Shown: positions 36,957 to 51,100 of the stretch, piece after piece
Position numbering within the stretch: the first letter of the stretch is position 1
Layout of the letters: every line of letters begins with the position of its first letter
Assembly (NCBI RefSeq): GCF_901709675.1
Contig: NC_051098.1
Location: 13,731,918-13,795,917 of the forward strand
From: Syngnathus acus
Taxonomy: Eukaryota; Chordata; Actinopteri; Syngnathiformes; Syngnathidae
Reading direction: 5' to 3'
Length of the DNA: 64,000 nt
Notes under the pieces: generated by a model
What the model was told of the DNA's origin: nothing
The model's input: only the letters and a program-made list of their open reading frames with translations
Database searches by the model: none
Made by a program: the position numbers and the translations under genes

Positions 36957-39900
36957 AAAACATCTTAAATACAATTTTTGCTTTGATATTGTTTACGCGC
37001 TTCATCAAAAAAAGTCGTAAATAACATTTGCATGGTTGTTCATTCCCGCTTGTTCATTGAGTCCGATGGCCGCTTTTACAACTTTTTTGGCTGCTTTGAG
37101 AGAGGGAGAGAGAAAAAAAAGCCACCGAACTAACCTAAAGCCTTTCAAGAATTTTTTTTTTTTTCCTGGGCCGATGAGACGAAAAAGGGACGGGAGGGGC
37201 CAACGGGCTGAGGCTGCCGGCGAAATAAGATGTCTCGATTCATGCAACGGATGTTTTGAAGGAAACGTTCGGAGGATGGAGCTGCACTAACTGTACCCTC
37301 GGGCTCAACTGGACCCGCTCTGTTTAGCTCTTTCAGCCTCGTTAGCTTGTTAGTGTGGCATTTTGCCCCCCCCCACACACACACACGTCATCGTCATATT
37401 TAAATAACGCATTTTCACGCTCTCGCTTCTCTGTTGATTTAAATTCTTAACGCCAAACAACGATCCAGTCCGACCGCGTTCACTGCCAGAACATCACCAT
37501 GATCATCGTGATTGGCATCCCTGTCCTCTCGCTCACCTCCCTTTATTTGTTTGTGAGGATCATAAATGAATGAAAATAAGAAATGCAGTTTATTCTTGAA
37601 AAATACAAGACATTATTTTTGTCGCAATTATATTCTATCTAAAAATATATATTTAATAAAATAAGACAACCATACAAAACAACTTCAGGATTTTGGGCTC
37701 TGAAAAATTAAAAAAAAAAAAAAGGTTTGAAAAATTAAGACTTTTTTGTTGTCGTTGAGTTTTCCCGTGGAATTATTCCATAGAGCGTTTACAAAATGTG
37801 AGGGCTGTTCTTCCTTTTGTGAAGTACCGTATAGGGATAAAAAGACACAAAAATTCACATCGTTCTGGTGTCGACGATGTTTTGGTCCCTTTGGGGTCGA
37901 GTGAGGTTTGTTTTCCTCCATGCTGCCTGCGAACTGCTCTGACCTTTTTCCTTTCAGCTAACATCTTTCTGTTTATTTTGCTATTCCTGGCCCAAAGTGG
38001 GGAACAAGTGTAAGTGTGTGTGTATGCACTTGTAGAATTGTATAGCTGTGTGTGCGCGTGGAGCTCGGCCGTGTGATTCCTCTGTTGTTGTTTTCATTCA
38101 CGCAGCCGAGGAAAATCAATGTTGTTGTTTGCAGTCTTTGGCGCAATTCTCCTTTCGCAGCGAGCCATTGCACGCCCAATCACAAATTCCGTCTCGCCTG
38201 TAAAGTGTTGCTCTCTCTCTCAAAAAAAAAAAAAAAAGTCAAACATGTGGCCGAGATGTTGTAAAGGTGAATATTTAAGCGCTTCCTGTTCCGTCTTTGG
38301 ACTCATTTCAGAGCGGAATCGAATCGTTTGAGTGATATTTATATCGTATCGCTGTATTTACATTTGTGCCGCATGCCAACCGAATCTCCCGCACACACAC
38401 ACACACACACGGGTCTGACATTCATGCACGAGAAAAATGTAAACAAAGACAACTTCAGAGTAGATGCAAGTCAACATTTGACATTTTGTATTGTTTACGT
38501 TGCTCGACTGCTCCAATTTTTTATATTTAGGGGAGTTGCGACGACTGTTCTAACGTCGAGCACCCTTAATAGCTATCGTGCTAAGTTAGCATATTTATCT
38601 CCTATTTCGTGCTCACTTTATTGACGTCTTTACGGGCCACGCAGCACAATTACGATGACTAATGTTGGACATTTATCATTATTAACAATAGTAGCTTGTA
38701 ATCTCAAAGTGTTGATGATTAATCTTCCAAAGGAGGAAAAGGCCATCCCGTTCCCTGGCAGTAACTTTCCTGCGGCTTCCACGCAATGTTCCGTGCAGCA
38801 ACCAGTTGAACCAGTCGTATTTGCTCACAACCAGCGGCTCTGTTCCCGCCTTCACTTTGTCTTGTTTTCTTTCCAAGTGTACAACGGGACCGACTCGTGT
38901 TTGCTTTTAGGATGATGGGATGACTCCGCTTTTTTGACATTTCAACCTTCTTAACCGCCCAGGCGCAGGCTTCTTTCTTGGAAATTGTTGTTCGGCAGCA
39001 TTTTTCGTGCCGTGTTCAATCCTGTTGTCGTTTTTTGGCAAATTTGTAACCCCATAGCCAAAATTGTCTTTTTTTTTCCTGAACCGTCAAACCAATTTCG
39101 ACCGCTTGTCTGTCAGAGGCCACCTTACAAAACGTCTTAGAAAGCTGAACAGAATTCTTTTCTTCATCTGTGAGATGTTGGCGGACGTGGCGCGGCGGCG
39201 GCGTGACAGCGATACGCTTGGCCGCGCGGCCTACGCTCAATGAGCCCATAGATACGTCAACCTAGATACTTCAGCATCGATACTCATGAAAGACACATTG
39301 AGTGTGTTGGCAAGCACTGCCATCCATATCCAGCAAGTGCCTGATAGAGTGAGTGAGTGAGTTGGCCATTTTGTGATGTCATTTCCTGAATGATACTGAT
39401 CAATTTATTCATTCTTTGTGTGACAAATTTAAATCGTATCAAAACGGCAAAATTCGCCCACTCGGGTTCTCATTGGCTCAAATTTGATTTTTATCTCGTG
39501 ACTGTAGTTTTAACTCTTAGAAAATCTGAAGTCGTCCAGCCACTAACGCACGCGCAGGTTTGATGGTGTCAGTGAGTGAGTCATGCGTGAGTACACATTG
39601 TTGAAGGTGAAAAGCCAGGCAGGTTCCTGGAAGGGCTCAAGAACGGCTGACGTGACAACAGGATGCGAGCCTCAAGTCATCAAAATGGCTACCAATCGCT
39701 TACATAATCAAAATCATGTCCTCCTCTCTTACGCTATTTCAGTTCCATTAACAATATTTGCATCTATTATTAAAAACACGGATTGTAAAGTTAGCATCAT
39801 TTTTCTAAAAAGTCGTGTGAATGCTTTTCAAATAAAAGCACTAACAGGAAGTGGAGCTGCCTGAATGTCGCTAACTTAACAGCGTTTGATAAATCTGCCT

Positions 39901-40683
39901 CGTCGTGTTATGTACTCTCTAATTTTCATTTCAATATCCGTGTCCCAATACTTATGTCCATAACACTCTACTTTCAACTTTGAGTGATAGATATAGCGCT
40001 CAGTGTTTTTTTTTTTCCCCCGTAATTTATTCCTGGACATTTTCCGTGTCCCAGGTGGCTTGGATCTCTTACTCCCCCCCCCTCCCTTTCTGAATTTCCA
40101 CCTCTTTCTCTATCCACGATGATCCCATCTTTATTTGGATCTTTTTCTTACCGCAGTTCTTTGAATAACGCCACTCAGCGTCCTTACGGGAAGAGCGTGG
40201 CGAAGCTCGCAGCGGCCACGGCAGCATCTTCGGCCGGCCAGAAAAGTCTCCCACCCTCTCTCGCTACTACTGCAGCACGTTCTAATTTTAAACGTGCTAA
40301 AAGGTAGCTTTGTGGAGCTCAAGGTGGGGGGAGATTATGGGGGGGAAGTTGCGGATGAAGGAATGTTTTGAAGCTACAGCAGCCGGCAGAACATGACATA
40401 CAAGAGCAATATTCATATGTACATTTTCGAAGAGGTTGACTGAAGAACTTGAACAGGGGGATGACCTCCACCAAGGCTTTCAAAGTTTACACACCAACTG
40501 TGACTCCAAACAAGACGTCCTTTGTCATTTTTGATCGAAGACATTTTTGATTGAAATCATTTTTGAAAATTCAAAAATGCAACCTCCAAATACTCAGCAA
40601 ATATCGTCACTTGCAAAACTACGCATCTTAGAGTGCTAACCAATACCCAAATTGATATCAGCAGGAATGATCCATTTATTTTT

Positions 40684-40870
40684 CAGCTCAGTGGCCTAGT
40701 GGTAGTGTCCGCCCTGAGACTGGAAGGTTGTGGGTTCAAACCCCGGCCAAAGACGATAAAAATGGGACCCATTGCCTCCCTGCTTGGCACTCAGCCGCAT
40801 TAAGGGTTGGAATTGGGGGCTTAGCTCACCAAATGATTCCCGAGCGCGGCACGATAATTTGGAGCAGCGT
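40684..40870 (+). mobile_element. tRNA-derived SINE
   Basis: The head shows RNA polymerase III promoter boxes: an A box in TCAGTGGCCTAGTGGTAGTG (40687-40706) and a B box GGGTTCAAACCCC (40732-40744). The body continues with AATGGGACCCATTGCCTCCC, GGCACTCAGC and TTAAGGGTTGGAATTGGGGG. I recognise this as a SINE common in percomorph fish genomes. The tRNA part lacks a foldable acceptor stem, so it is not a functional tRNA gene. Confidence 0.8.
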
Positions 40871-43060
40871 AACTTAGCGAAGACTAAATCGAATTATTCT
40901 CAAACAGTTGATGAATATTATGCTGACTAACATTTGCATGTTTAGGGGAGTTGAGATGGGCGAGTAGAGAACGAGAGAGAGTGACATTCCCCGGGCCCAT
41001 GGCGGCAGCTTTCTCTCCAGCCCCCATGAAAGGTGGGATTGTCCCGAGGCTTCCCCGAGCCAGGAAAGTTCCCCCCGTCGGGCTGCGGGCCGGGCCGGCC
41101 AACCGCCGGCCCCTCTATCTGCCAGGAAGGTCCAACGCCGCCGCTTATGTCAGATACCACGCCGTGTGTTATAAATACTCGTGCACACACACACACACAC
41201 GCTAAATGAGCTCGCAATGTGTTTATTTTGACAGGAGGCAGTGAGTGTGAAAGGGGGTTTCTTTCTTGGGAACAGCCAGAGATGGAATATTTAGCTCAGG
41301 TAGGATCTTTCTCTCTTTCTCTGTTTGACTGGGAGGGAGGAAAAGACCAAGGTGATGGTCGCTTCTGGTTTGGGTTTATCTGCTGGGTGTGGTGAACTAT
41401 AAGGCAGGCAGGCGGTGGAGACGATTCAAACACAAGGCCCGCCTGCATGTGGCCTGGGGGGTTAACTGTTGACGTTCCCTCCTCCTTAACACTGCACACA
41501 TTGGAAGCTTTTCTTTCTTTTTTTTTTAATGTTCTATAACAGTAGCAAAGCTGTAGAGATTGGCAGCAGTCTTGTGCTACTGGGCCAGATAGTCTTTCTA
41601 ATTTAGACTCCCATTTTTTATTTTAAATGATTCTCATTCACAAAAATTCCATTTAAAAAAATAAAATAAAAAATAAATCTGTAATAATAAATGTCTTCCT
41701 CAAATAGTCGCCTCTATTTTCACTCGAGTGACTAGTGAACAATCTCTCCGATGAAACACTGGACTAACATAAGCAATAATACAATTTTCCATGACTCATT
41801 TATAAAATCGAATCACCTTATCTACGGTGGCTTCAGAGGGCCAAACTGCACGTTTCTGCCTAGAAATAAGAAGAGCTTGTGTACCTGGCTAAAACACACA
41901 CGCATGTACTGAAGACACAGCAGCATTCATTCATTTATCCCCTCCTCCCCCATCCTCCCTCTCATTTTTTTTCATCCTTTTAATCGAGTCGCCCAACAAG
42001 CTAGCGTAGCATAGCTAGCCTGAACTCACGACTGAGTCGTGCTACGTAGCTAATGCCAACTATAAAATGTCAACCTGTTAACATGAATAACTTCGATGTT
42101 GGTGTCATCATCGTAAAACTACTTAGCAAATTGGATGCCTGAACAAGCATGCTAATGCTAGGTTAGCACGGTGCTGCGCCTTAGCTCATAGATGCTGCCA
42201 TGCTGTAATCCGCAGTCTCCACTTTGCTTTACTTCGCAACTAACTGAGATGATAAAAATAAAGACATGCGCTAATGTTAGCTTATCTGCTTTCAATAATA
42301 AACACAGTCTTCATTTGTAGCTTGCTTAATTTCGATTTGAGCCAGACACGAGAGTGGCGTCACATCCTCCTCAGGTGACACGTGTCTCCTCTTCACAGTT
42401 TTTTCGTCTCTGGTGTGTGAGTGTTAATTTCAAAGCATCCATCTTAATGGCCTGGGCGGAGGCTCGCTAATCTGACACAGCTGGGTGCCACACTCGGTGC
42501 ATCTGTATGTGTGTGGGAAGCCGGGGGGGGGGGGGCGGCCAACGGGGGCTTGTTAATTGGGGCAGGCCGGGGGTCCTCCGATTGGAGGCGACGTACAAAC
42601 AACATCAAGTCACAGAGGGGTGAAAGTAAGAATGGAATTCCTGTGAGGATGGGAGAGTCCGTCTGGAGACCTGCAGCTGTCACGAATTGGGCCCCCCCCC
42701 ACACACACTTTTAGAAACAAAGTATAAAAAGAACTAGCTTAGCTAAGTTTTCATTTCATAAAGTTGTGCAGAATGGATATCAGTATAAAGTATAAAGCCG
42801 GCAGGTGAGAGGGTTTTCCCATTATTGTGCATGGCATGCATTCATTCCACCCTTTTCTTTTGTGTGTGTCTGTGTGTGTGCGTGTGTGTTTTGTGTGTCC
42901 AGCTGTACACACACGCACTCTGTTAATGACCGTCTCGGCTCCTCAATTTCTTCTGGTGCTGCGCTAGCCGCTCACCAATGCTTGATCTGCAAGTGGCACC
43001 ATTTTGATGATGTCATCACGGTTGGATTTTTCTTGTGCTGCGATCAAAATCGCACCCCAC

Positions 43061-43070
<10 letters not shown>

Positions 43071-43129
<59 letters not shown>
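43071..43129. repeat. (CA)n microsatellite
   Basis: A perfect run of 29 CA dinucleotides. A GT-rich, interrupted run follows at about 43217-43262. Confidence 0.95.
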
Positions 43130-43132
<3 letters not shown>

Positions 43133-45328
43133 TCCCAGATGGAGACCGGTAATGGGTGGGGTCCCTTCAACATGTGCACCTGTGATGAGTGATAAGATAA
43201 CTTCAGGGCTTGATACATGTGTGTGTGTGTGTGTGCGTGTGTGCGTGTGTGTGTGAGTGTGTGTATACACTTCCACAGACTACATAAAATACACCCTCTG
43301 GCCATTTCATTAGGTACATTTCTGGCAACTCGACGATTAAAAGCTCATACAAGCACAAATAACGAACATATCGGACAGTGTCGATTAAAAGTGCATCTGT
43401 TAGTTGCACGGGGGGGGTACCTAATGAAGTGGCCAGTGAAAGTTCGGCGAGTCAATGAGCTGCTGTCATATTACACAATCAGAGTTTGTCTGCGCTACTC
43501 TCAAACAACACCAATTTTCTGATTTGCTGCAAATATTTGCAGCGAACTAATCTGTGTTGTCGGCATATTTGCAAAGTCACACTTGTGATGCTGCGTTACA
43601 CGCACACACACACATTCCATATAAGCGTTTCATATGTTATTTTATTTATTTAAATCAGCTTCAACAATCATTTGTATAAACAGCATAGGCAGAAAAAAAA
43701 AAAAGCCGTAACAAAGGCGGATGTTGCAGACAAATATTTTATGATCTGATTATGGGCTTGCTGTGAAAGCAACTCATCTCGGTCCAAGCAGCAATTGGGC
43801 CTGGAGAAGTGGAAACACCAGAACAGCGCCACGGAATTTTATTTAAAATAATTTCTAGTTTACGCAATCAACACAAACTGTGACGGAGTGATTTGGTTAC
43901 TGGTGGCAGTCGCTAACAATTCATGTTTGTTACCTTCACCAAAAGTGTTTTTTTTCCGTTTTTGTCGTTGTCGCTTGAGCTGCTCTCGTCGCTCAGCCTC
44001 ATCGTATACCCCCCCACCCCGCCCCTCCCTCCTCGGGTCCTGAGGATATTTGCCTTGACATCTCCTGTCTGACGCATGAACAAACATCCCCAAGACACCG
44101 GCAGAACACGGCCCAACTCTTGAGCTTGTTCAAAATGTTCTTTGCGTCACGTTTTGAGACTTTTGGAATCGTTGGCCAAGATTGAATTGAATGTCATTTA
44201 TCCGTTTAGAAACATCTCCAATGTTGTACTAGCGAGCATTTCCGTGTGCAGGTGTGCCGTCATAACAGAGAACAGAAAGTTGATAAGAAGAAAAAACGTT
44301 TAATGATTCTGGGAGGGAGGGAGGGAGGGAAAGTGGGTCAGTGGCAACGGGAAGTCGCAAGAATAAAAAAAAAGAGCGCGAGGCAACTTGCGGCTACGTT
44401 AAAATGTGCAAAAGAAGAAAAATGGTGGGGGGCAACTAGCAACCTTTTGGTCACCTGCTGTCAATCCATATATACTGTACACACACACACACACACGCCT
44501 TCAGTGTTTAACGCAATCACTCTAGTCTGCGTGTCCCTTCAGAACATTCTTTTTTATCAGGCCTCTCTTTGCCCGACAGCACAAAGTCCAAATGTTTATC
44601 TGAACGTCTGACTGACACACTAACTCCCCGTGTGTGTGTGTTCGTGTGTGTGTGTGTGTGCGTGCGTTTACAGCACCTGCATGTTCACCGATCTACAAGA
44701 TGAATGCATTGCGACATATATTCCCGAGACTCGCCATTCATCATTCACAATTCAAAGGCAACTTAGTCACTAAATAATGATTAACTTTGGCCACGCTTGT
44801 ATGTTCATCAAAGCGAGCTGGAATTTACAACCGCACGCTAAAAAGACTGTAAAACGACTTGATGCGTAGACCGAAGAAGAATTTTTATTTTCATTCCGAG
44901 CGATTGTCAGCGGTTCATTGTAGTTTCTTAGCTTGACGGGATGACGGCAATCGATCAATAAATAAAACGGATTAAAAACAAACATAAAGAGTTCAGTTTC
45001 CTTGTGCTAGTTAGCTGGTCGGTTCGTTGCAACTCCTACTTGTCACCGATTTAAACGTCCATGTTCAAATTGAACATGTTATATTTTTGTGTGTGGGTGT
45101 GTGCGTGTGTGTCACTTCATGTCACCCATGAAGAAAGGGAGTGTTTGACCCGAAGGCAGAACTGTAAATGCCGCTTTTCTCCTCCTCCTTTCCTACCCCT
45201 GCGGCCTCCCGTCCCTTTCCCCCCCATCTTTCACTCTTCCCTCATCCATCCCTCCCTCCTTCCTTCCATCTCCCTCCTCACCCATCCCTCCCTCCCTCCC
45301 TCCCTCCATCCCCAGAGGCAATAAGCAG

Positions 45329-45341
45329 AGTAAACACAGCA
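45329..45341 (+). promoter_or_regulatory. Forkhead-type motif, second copy
   Basis: Identical 13-mer AGTAAACACAGCA to that at 34619, here 2.8 kb downstream of the foxa3 stop codon. The GTAAACA core is a FOXA site. Autoregulation is a guess. Confidence 0.35.
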
Positions 45342-46866
45342 TCCACCTAACAGGATCCAGGATGCGCCGTTTCATTTGCATCCTAGTGCCTGAAAAGGCA
45401 CACACATGCGCACGCGCACAACTTTCTCTCTTTCTTGCACGTTTTTTCTTTCTTTTTTTTTTTTTTATCGCAACTTTTCCTTTTTTGTCTTCTGTTGGCT
45501 CCCCTTTTTCTTTTTTTTCTCGCTGTTAGTCATTTAATGGCGTGCATGAGGGTGAGTTGTCTGTTGTGGCCCGAGGCGGCAAATATTCAACATGATGACA
45601 AGTGTCGCTGGCGCCCTTTCTCTCTTTTTCCTCCTCCTCTACCGCTTCTTCCACTCCTCCTATTCTTCTTCTTATCAGTACATATGCAAAACTTTTTTTG
45701 CCTCAGGTCAATCTTCTTATTTAATTTTCACGCTAAGTAAAAGTTGAGAGATTACATCATTTTGTTCCATGACGCCAATCTCTACATCAAAATTACCCGT
45801 CGCAAAAAAAAAAAAAAAAAAAAAGTGTTCTCAACAAGAAAAACAGCACTTAATAATTTCGCTCAGTTTGTAGCCACGGTTGACGAGCGAAAGGCGTAAA
45901 AATGTCCATCAATCCTTTTGTATGCAATAAAAATATGTTTGGTCACCACAAAAAATATTTTTGGGCATCACAATGTTTGTTTTCAATGTTGCCACTAAAA
46001 CACAAAAGGAGACAATTTCAATCAATTTTGCAATTTAGCCATTTCGACGCGTCACTCATCTTTGCGCCGCGCTTCATTCGCCATCCCGTAGCCCCGTCGA
46101 TGGCCGTTGTCAGTTGCGCCGAGAAGCCAAAAATCAGCGGCGTTCCTCCCCCTGCCGTCTTTGTTGACTCGGCGCCGGGGTCGTGCCGAGGTCAGGATCC
46201 GTGCGCCGACGGCCCTCGCCCAGATCGCTCTTTGAGGCTCTCAGTGTGAGGCGGCCATGTTTAGTCTGCCGCACGCCGCGTCCATTTGGCCCCGAGCTGT
46301 CTCAACAAGACGCATCCGACCACCTCGGTGGCGCTTCTGGGCCCACCATCGCTCGCAGTCCACCGCATTTTGCCCCCGAAATTCTGGATCCAAATGTCAT
46401 AAAAACACAACACAGCAGTTGCCCCATTTTAACCTTTTTTATTAAGAAACATGAATGATGGCCATCACACTGAAGAGAAGAATAAACAATATACGATAAG
46501 GACACTCGCAGTTAAAAAACAAAAAACAAAAGTAGTTTGTGAAAACAAAAAAGCGACCACGTAGCTTAAATATGACATATTTTCTTCTGTCATGTGACCT
46601 GAACGTTTATCATCCTTCACTTTATTGATAAGTGATCATGTGGAAAGGGGCGGGGGGACACTTTTGGACCGCAATGTGACACCTTTGGTTAAACTCAGAT
46701 AGACCAATTGTAACACACACAAACATACACACACACACACACACACACTCACACAATCAGCCCACCTGGCCAGTGGGAGCTCCATAGTGCAAAGTACTGT
46801 ATGTAAATCTCCCATAGTGCATCTCCCCTCCCCTCTTGTATTTGTAACTGGCTTCACGCACACAAA

Positions 46867-46872
<6 letters not shown>

Positions 46873-46913
<41 letters not shown>
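46873..46913. repeat. (CA)n microsatellite
   Basis: About 20 CA dinucleotides; a shorter run lies at about 46724-46748. Confidence 0.92.
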
Positions 46914-46916
<3 letters not shown>

Positions 46917-47039
46917 GATAAATGGTCAGGTCCGAGCCAATCCACTCTAACAGGTAACAAGGGGGCAATGAAATTGCGGAATGTTGTTTGAAATTCTTTA
47001 CCACAGTTTACGTTGCCTCCTTCCTTCCCCCAAAATCTT

Positions 47040-47410
47040 CTTATACCAGAATAATGTTGTTCTTCACAAAGAGTCCTCCTTCCAGAATATTCCACTTTCC
47101 ATTCAAGAATTTTGTCACACCAGAACATTTGTGTCCCATAACATTCCTTATTCTAGTCATTTTTTTTTTTTTACTATTCCAGAACATCCCCATATTCCGC
47201 AACATTTCTATTTCCAGAATTTCTTGTATCAGAACATCCTTATTGTAGAATTTTACCATGCATTTGTGTCCCACAACTTCCCTTATTCCAGAATATTCAT
47301 TTATTCCAGAACATCTGCATTCCAGAACATTCCTATTCTAAAATATTCCCAAACCAGAACATCTGTGTCCCGTAATGTTCTGTATTGTAGAATATTCAAA
47401 CATTCCGAAA
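47040..47410. repeat. Degenerate minisatellite (CCAGAACATTC family)
   Basis: Variants of TATTCCAGAACATT, TATTCCAGAATATTC and CCAGAACATTTGTGTCCCAT recur roughly every 20-45 bp across about 370 bp. The copies differ, so the array is old. It lies just beyond the foxa3 polyadenylation signal. Confidence 0.7.
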
Positions 47411-47548
47411 CATCCCTTATTCCAAATTAAACCCAAAATGGTGGCGGATGCAATAAAAAAAAAAAATTGTAACATGAAGCATGAAAGTAACACCTGAAGC
47501 ACATGTTTGTAACTGTTTGGACAAAGCAGAATATAAGATATATTAAAA

Positions 47549-47554
47549 TTTATT
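47549..47554 (-). terminator. Candidate polyadenylation signal of foxa3
   Basis: TTTATT on the plus strand (AATAAA on the minus) lies about 600 bp past the foxa3 stop codon. This would give a 3' UTR of ordinary length. Confidence 0.45.
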
Positions 47555-48157
47555 CCCTTTATAAATAAATGCAAATACCCCTTTTACACACTCATACACA
47601 CACACACGCACGTACGCACATACATTGCCACTATTTACACTTTCTACAAAGTCCATCGTCATCGCCGTCATCAACTTCATCATTGTGTGTAACCAGAGAG
47701 TCTCCATAAGGGGGGAAAATCAAGAATTGTGGTCCTTCAAAACATGGCTAGCGAAAGCTGACCGGGCATTTATTCCACATTCCTGATGACCACCAAAAGG
47801 TCCAAGTTCCAATATGTAGTAAGTAGTTAGGGCTAGTCGTGCCATTACTGCAGCATAATAGTTTACTAGTAAGATTTAATTGCGCACCAGTAGGTCAAAA
47901 TTGACGTGGGACAAAACCTGACTCATAATTGAAAACAAATATGAGCGATAGTTGTTCTACTACTGCACTGAATTGTCTTGTTGGGCTTATTTGTGTGACT
48001 GTTCAGCTAAATAGTTTACCGATAAGGTTAGAATTGTCTTACTACACGGACATTTAAATGGATCTCAAGGATATGGAGTACAGGCTCAGATGGCTTTCCG
48101 TACGAGTCGGCCATTTTAGAGTCTTTTCAGAAAGCCTCCATCTTGTATTGTGCTAGG

Positions 48158-51100
48158 TTACGATGCGTTGAGCACGGAGCGGCTGTAGAGGGTCTGGTAG
48201 TAGGCACCAGTGTCCATGGCCGCCGGTCCGGGGCTGTCGTAGATCTGCTTGGCGGCCACGGGTGAGCCGCTAGAGGTGTAGCTGTTGTACGCCATCACCT
48301 GGTCCTGGTAGGACTTGAGGTCCATCTTCTGCTCATTGGACATGAGGTTGGTGATGGAGAAGGGGTGGTTGAAGTTGTAGTGGGGGTCCAGGGACTTGAG
48401 GGCGTCGTTCTGAAGGTCCATGTGCTGGCCCATGGCGCCAGGTAGGAGGTGGGTGGACTGGGAATGGAAGATGGCGGCGGAGGAAGTGGGCGGCACGGCG
48501 GTAGGGGCGGGCGGCGGCAGCGGGCAGTCAAGCGGCACCAGTAAGGAGCTGACGGCAGTCCCGCAGGGCAGCGACTGGTCGTCAGACGAACCCGGGTGGG
48601 AGTTGTCCGAGTGGGCCGAGTCAGCTTCGTCTGAGCCTCCGCCCGCCGGGCTGCGGTCGCCCAACGCATCGCCCCCCTTGCCTCCATCCTTCCCCGCCTT
48701 CTTGGACAGCTTGTCGTCGATTTTGAAGCGTTTCTGGCGTCGTAGGTAGCAGCCGTTCTCAAACATGTTGCCCGACTGCGGGTGCAGAGTCCAGTAGGAG
48801 CCTTTGCCCGGTTTGTCTGGCGAGCGGGCCACCTTGACGAAACAGTCGTTGAAAGACAACGAATGGCGGATGGAGTTCTGCCAACGCTGCTGGTTCTCCC
48901 GGTAGTAAGGGAACAAGTCCATGATCCACTGGTAGATCTCGTTGAGGGTTAGCATCTTGCTGCCGCTCTGCTGGATGGCCATGGTGATGAGCGAAATGTA
49001 CGAGTAGGGCGGCTTAGCGTGGGTCAGCGAGCGGCGGTACGGCTTGGGCGGGATCTCCTTGGACCCGGCACGGCTCAGAGTGGCGCCCGACGTGTAACCC
49101 AGCTGGCTCATGGACTGACCCATGTTCCCGTAGTGGGACAGGGAGCTGGGGGCGGCGCTCGGGCCCAGCTGGGTCAGCGAGCTCGAGCCCAGAGAGGGCG
49201 CCACTGGGGACAGCGGCATGTGGGCCGGCCCCGAGCCCATGGAGGCCAACGGGGACGTGCTGAGCCCCGAGCCGGGGTACGCCATGTTCAGGCCGCCGCC
49301 CCCACCGCTGCCTGCCGGATTAAGGTTGATGTAACTGTTGAGGGGCCCCATGGAGCTCACCGAAGCCAAGGCGGCGTTCATGCTGCTGGGCGAGGAATAC
49401 ATCTGAAACACAGACAACACCATTTTTTTATTGTGCGTTTCCTCATTAAGGTTGCGAGTGAGCTATTATCAATCTGAGCCGATTTTAGACCTGCTGGTCA
49501 GTAGTTTTTTTCAATAACTAATTGATCACACTGGTGAAAACATTGTGTAGATTTATTTGTTGTTGTTCATTCTGAATCTGCCCTGTTTCTTCTCTAACCC
49601 ATCATGTTTGAATTTAATTTTTAATGGTAATATTTGAATTTAACAATGCACTAACTTTTCCTTTACAAAAACTTTAAAAAGACAGGATTGTGGGTATTCA
49701 TGATCACTGTACTATTCTGTGTCGCCTTTGAGGGACGTCCATCGCGTTAGGTTTGTGGCCATTTTGTATTTTGCTATTTTCTTGAATTCACCCAAAATTG
49801 GACGACCAAGAAAAATAAATGTATATAAATTGAAAAGTGAGAAGTTTTTTGGGGAAATTGTGAAGGAGTCTTTTCGTGAGTGCCTTCTTCTTCTTCATGT
49901 CAATGCACAATGAAGCTCTCAGTGCGCGCGGATTTCACACTCACGCGTGAACGTCAAAGTGCGTAAAAAGCGCGTCACACAGCTCCCGCACGCAGCCCCC
50001 CCCCCCTTTTTCCTCGCCGCGCACGGAAAAACGCAAGGAGCTCCCAAAATTTTCGAGATGTTTAAAAAAAAAAAAAGAAATGTATAAAGATGAGCTATAG
50101 TATTTCACTTAAAGTTCGAAGTGGGAAAAGTTGAGCCCTCACGCGCACTTTGGGTTAAATATTAACAACGTGGTAATTTCATCAGAAGTTGATTACGTTA
50201 ACTTTTAATTTAATTATCACCAACTTGAAACTTTTGTGCGTTTGAATTACTTTACAGGTGAACGCGTCTGAATTTAAGTTTTCTCCATAAAACGAAACTG
50301 CAATTACGTCACTAAATGTGAACAATTCATCTTTAAAAAAAATACACAATGTTCCGATTGGCACTGTGAAATAGAGATTGAATTATTTTACCTTTGTCAG
50401 GTAAAAAATACTTTTGGCTTTTGAAATATATTTATGTTCTAAGGAAAGGTAAAATAAATGTAAATAAATAAATTGAAAATATACCAAGTCAAGTTTAGTT
50501 AGGCCTGGAAAACGTCACGTATTTTATGTTGTTTTTACCTATAATGCAACTTAAATTCTTTGTACCTTTCCTGTACCATATGTAGGCCTATTTTCTTTTT
50601 TCTTTATTCTCTGGCATAGAAAATACTCGTTGTCACTTTTTATATGTTAATTTTCGCCTGTATATTTTCATTTTCTGTGTATTTTATGCTGCTCTTGTAT
50701 AAGGTTTTGTGGCCTAATATGTTTAGATATATTTGTGTTCTTTCGGGCCTTTAAATACATTTTTAATTATTGACTGTTGTTTTGACATATAAATGTCTGT
50801 AATTATTAATTTTTATGCGGTCTTTCCAGCCTGAAAAACGCGTTTATATGCAGCTATTTTTTGGCCCTTAGCTTTAGTTATAGATCATTCTATACTATTT
50901 AATTACTATATAATTTCGTATTCTTAAATTGAAACACTAAATATAGCCTATGTATGAAAGTAAATGAAGTAATTGAGCAAACTGAAGTTTAAAAAATTCA
51001 TCTTTAATCTGGACAACACTAATAAGAGGTAGGTGTTTAAATTTTTGGAGCAGTGTTGGTGCAAAGTAAAATAAAGTGTTCCTTGTCCTCACCTCACTGG

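Noticed and set aside
40687-40745. tRNA gene, because of clear A and B boxes
   Set aside because: The sequence continues into a SINE body, and no matching acceptor stem or standard cloverleaf is visible.
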